A stretch of 64,000 nt of DNA. It comes from Flavimaricola sp. GTDB lineage: Bacteria > Pseudomonadota > Alphaproteobacteria > Rhodobacterales > Rhodobacteraceae. Within the stretch, counting starts at the first letter, position 1. The number at the start of each line of letters is the position of its first letter. The translations under genes and the position numbers were made by a program. This document shows, in pieces, positions 63,305 to 64,000 of this stretch. The notes below the pieces were generated by a model. That model saw only the letters and a program-made list of their open reading frames with translations, did not search any database and was not told the DNA's origin. The DNA is taken from NCBI GenBank assembly GCA_029255105.1, contig JAQWWH010000031.1, positions 26,716-90,715 of the forward strand, in the 5' to 3' direction.

Positions 63305-63789
63305 GGGATCAAGAATTCCGAGGTGGACCGATATCTGCCCCCAGATGCAAAACAACACTTCTCGGAAAACCTGAGCCATCCAGCATCACTCAACACATTG
63401 AAATATTCAATTTCGGACTGCGTAAAGGGATTCAGGCCTTTTTTGAAAGTGCTTTAGTCGAGCGCACCAAAAGGTTCAGACCCTGGCTTGTTTTGCCAGG
63501 GTCATCGCGTCGCCGAAATCAGAAGGTTTTGTCCTGCTCAAAAGGTGCTGGGCTTTCTACAAACCAGCCGATCATGCCTATCGCAAGATTGGTTGAATTG
63601 GATCCCACGCTGCCGTTAGCCCGGTAGAACACTTGGGTAAGTTCTGGGCTGTCCATGCTTGGGGCGTGCGATGGGTATGACGAATATGCTGTGATCCAAC
63701 TAATAGCGGCAGAGAGCCCTGAGCGGCCATCGCTTTGGTATGCCTGCGTTCTCTTTGGGTGCCTTTGACTTGACGATATCGATGTTTCT
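63305..63789. other. Intergenic region after dabA
   Basis: 485 bp. GACCCTGGC-TTGTTTT-GCCAGGGTC at 63479-63503 is a perfect 9-bp stem with a T-rich loop, probably the dabBA terminator. A minus-strand ORF over 63519-63935 reads smoothly in part (SGLSAAISWITAYSSYPSHAPSMDSPELTQVFYRANG), but I do not recognise it and it overlaps the TetR-type gene. Confidence 0.45.
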
Positions 63790-64000
63790 TCAAACCGGCG
63801 CCAATAACGCCGCCTCAGCAAGTCTTCCGATCTGGCTCTCATAATCCTTTTGGGACCAGCCACAGTCGCGGACCAGCTGCTCCCAATTTTCAACCGACAA
63901 GAGCGTCCACAGTAGATCGGTTGCAACGTCCTCATTTAGGTCGGGCCTGAGCATCTTGTCCGCTGCCAAAGCCTGAACTGCGGCCGCGCACCCGTGCCTG
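63790..64000 (-). CDS. TetR-type regulator, C-terminal part (partial)
   Basis: About 69 C-terminal codons, running off the window end and therefore missing from the ORF track: HGCAAAVQALAADKMLRPDLNEDVATDLLWTLLSVENWEQLVRDCGWSQKDYESQIGRLAEAALLAPV, then TGA. The pattern DVATDLLWTLLSVENWEQLVRDCGWSQKDYESQIGRLAEAALL is typical of the C-terminal ligand domain of TetR/AcrR proteins. The DNA-binding domain is outside the window. Confidence 0.65.
   Translation of the reverse strand, partial: RHGCAAAVQALAADKMLRPDLNEDVATDLLWTLLSVENWEQLVRDCGWSQKDYESQIGRLAEAALLAPV

Overview
The window looks like chromosomal DNA of an alphaproteobacterium of the Rhodobacteraceae, Roseobacter group (inference). The evidence is the high G+C, the ffh / rpsP / rimM / trmD / rplS / rpmE ribosomal block, MipZ, a C-P lyase locus with a DUF1045 gene, many high-affinity ABC importers, a LuxI-type AHL synthase, a small Hint-domain protein and a DUF6165 protein. 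No rRNA, tRNA, CRISPR array or intact insertion sequence was seen.

Layout. 0-2 kb: a partial DMT exporter, a LysR regulator and a divergent DoxX gene. 2.1-11.1 kb: the translation/SRP block, carrying two insertions: five tandem RimJ/RimL-like GNAT genes after ffh, and two tandem sulfotransferase-like genes between rimM and trmD. 11.2-14.2 kb: a DEAD-box RNA helicase, mipZ and a small membrane protein. 14.2-28 kb: phosphonate use, with phnGHIJKLN, two phnM copies, a DUF1045 2H-phosphoesterase gene, the regulator phnF, a hexapeptide transferase and the importer phnCDEE. No phnP is seen. 28.5-36.4 kb: a second phosphorus locus with a PHP phosphoesterase, a TIM-barrel isomerase interrupted by an in-frame TGA, a GpdQ/CpdA-like metallophosphoesterase, a UgpBAEC-like importer and a DUF1868 2H phosphoesterase. 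Together they look like a system to import and hydrolyse phosphodiesters. An OpgC-like membrane acyltransferase follows.

37.7-42.3 kb: a guanidine-I (ykkC) riboswitch precedes a taurine/nitrate-type ABC importer, an arginase-fold hydrolase and a His-rich protein. The riboswitch identifies this as a guanidine uptake and hydrolysis operon rather than an agmatine one. 42.4-48.6 kb: a Hint-domain protein, a membrane histidine kinase divergent from luxI, DUF6165, an LpxL-like acyltransferase and a fatty-acid desaturase. 48.9-55.5 kb: a LacI-controlled sugar importer with a GH32-like glycosidase, preceded by two abutting operator-like palindromes. 55.5-58.3 kb: a decayed area with a truncated AraC regulator gene, an IS21 istB remnant, a 23-codon lipoprotein-like ORF and an Ldh-family dehydrogenase. 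58.3-63.3 kb: a LysR gene divergent from dabB-dabA, a bicarbonate-accumulation system. The window ends inside a TetR-type regulator.

The common theme is scavenging of scarce nutrients: phosphonates, probable phosphodiesters, guanidine nitrogen, oligosaccharide and inorganic carbon. The most interesting parts are the probable phosphodiester operon with its UGA-interrupted gene, and the guanidine operon whose His-rich protein could replace the usual nickel chaperones. All identifications come from reading the sequence; no database search was run.
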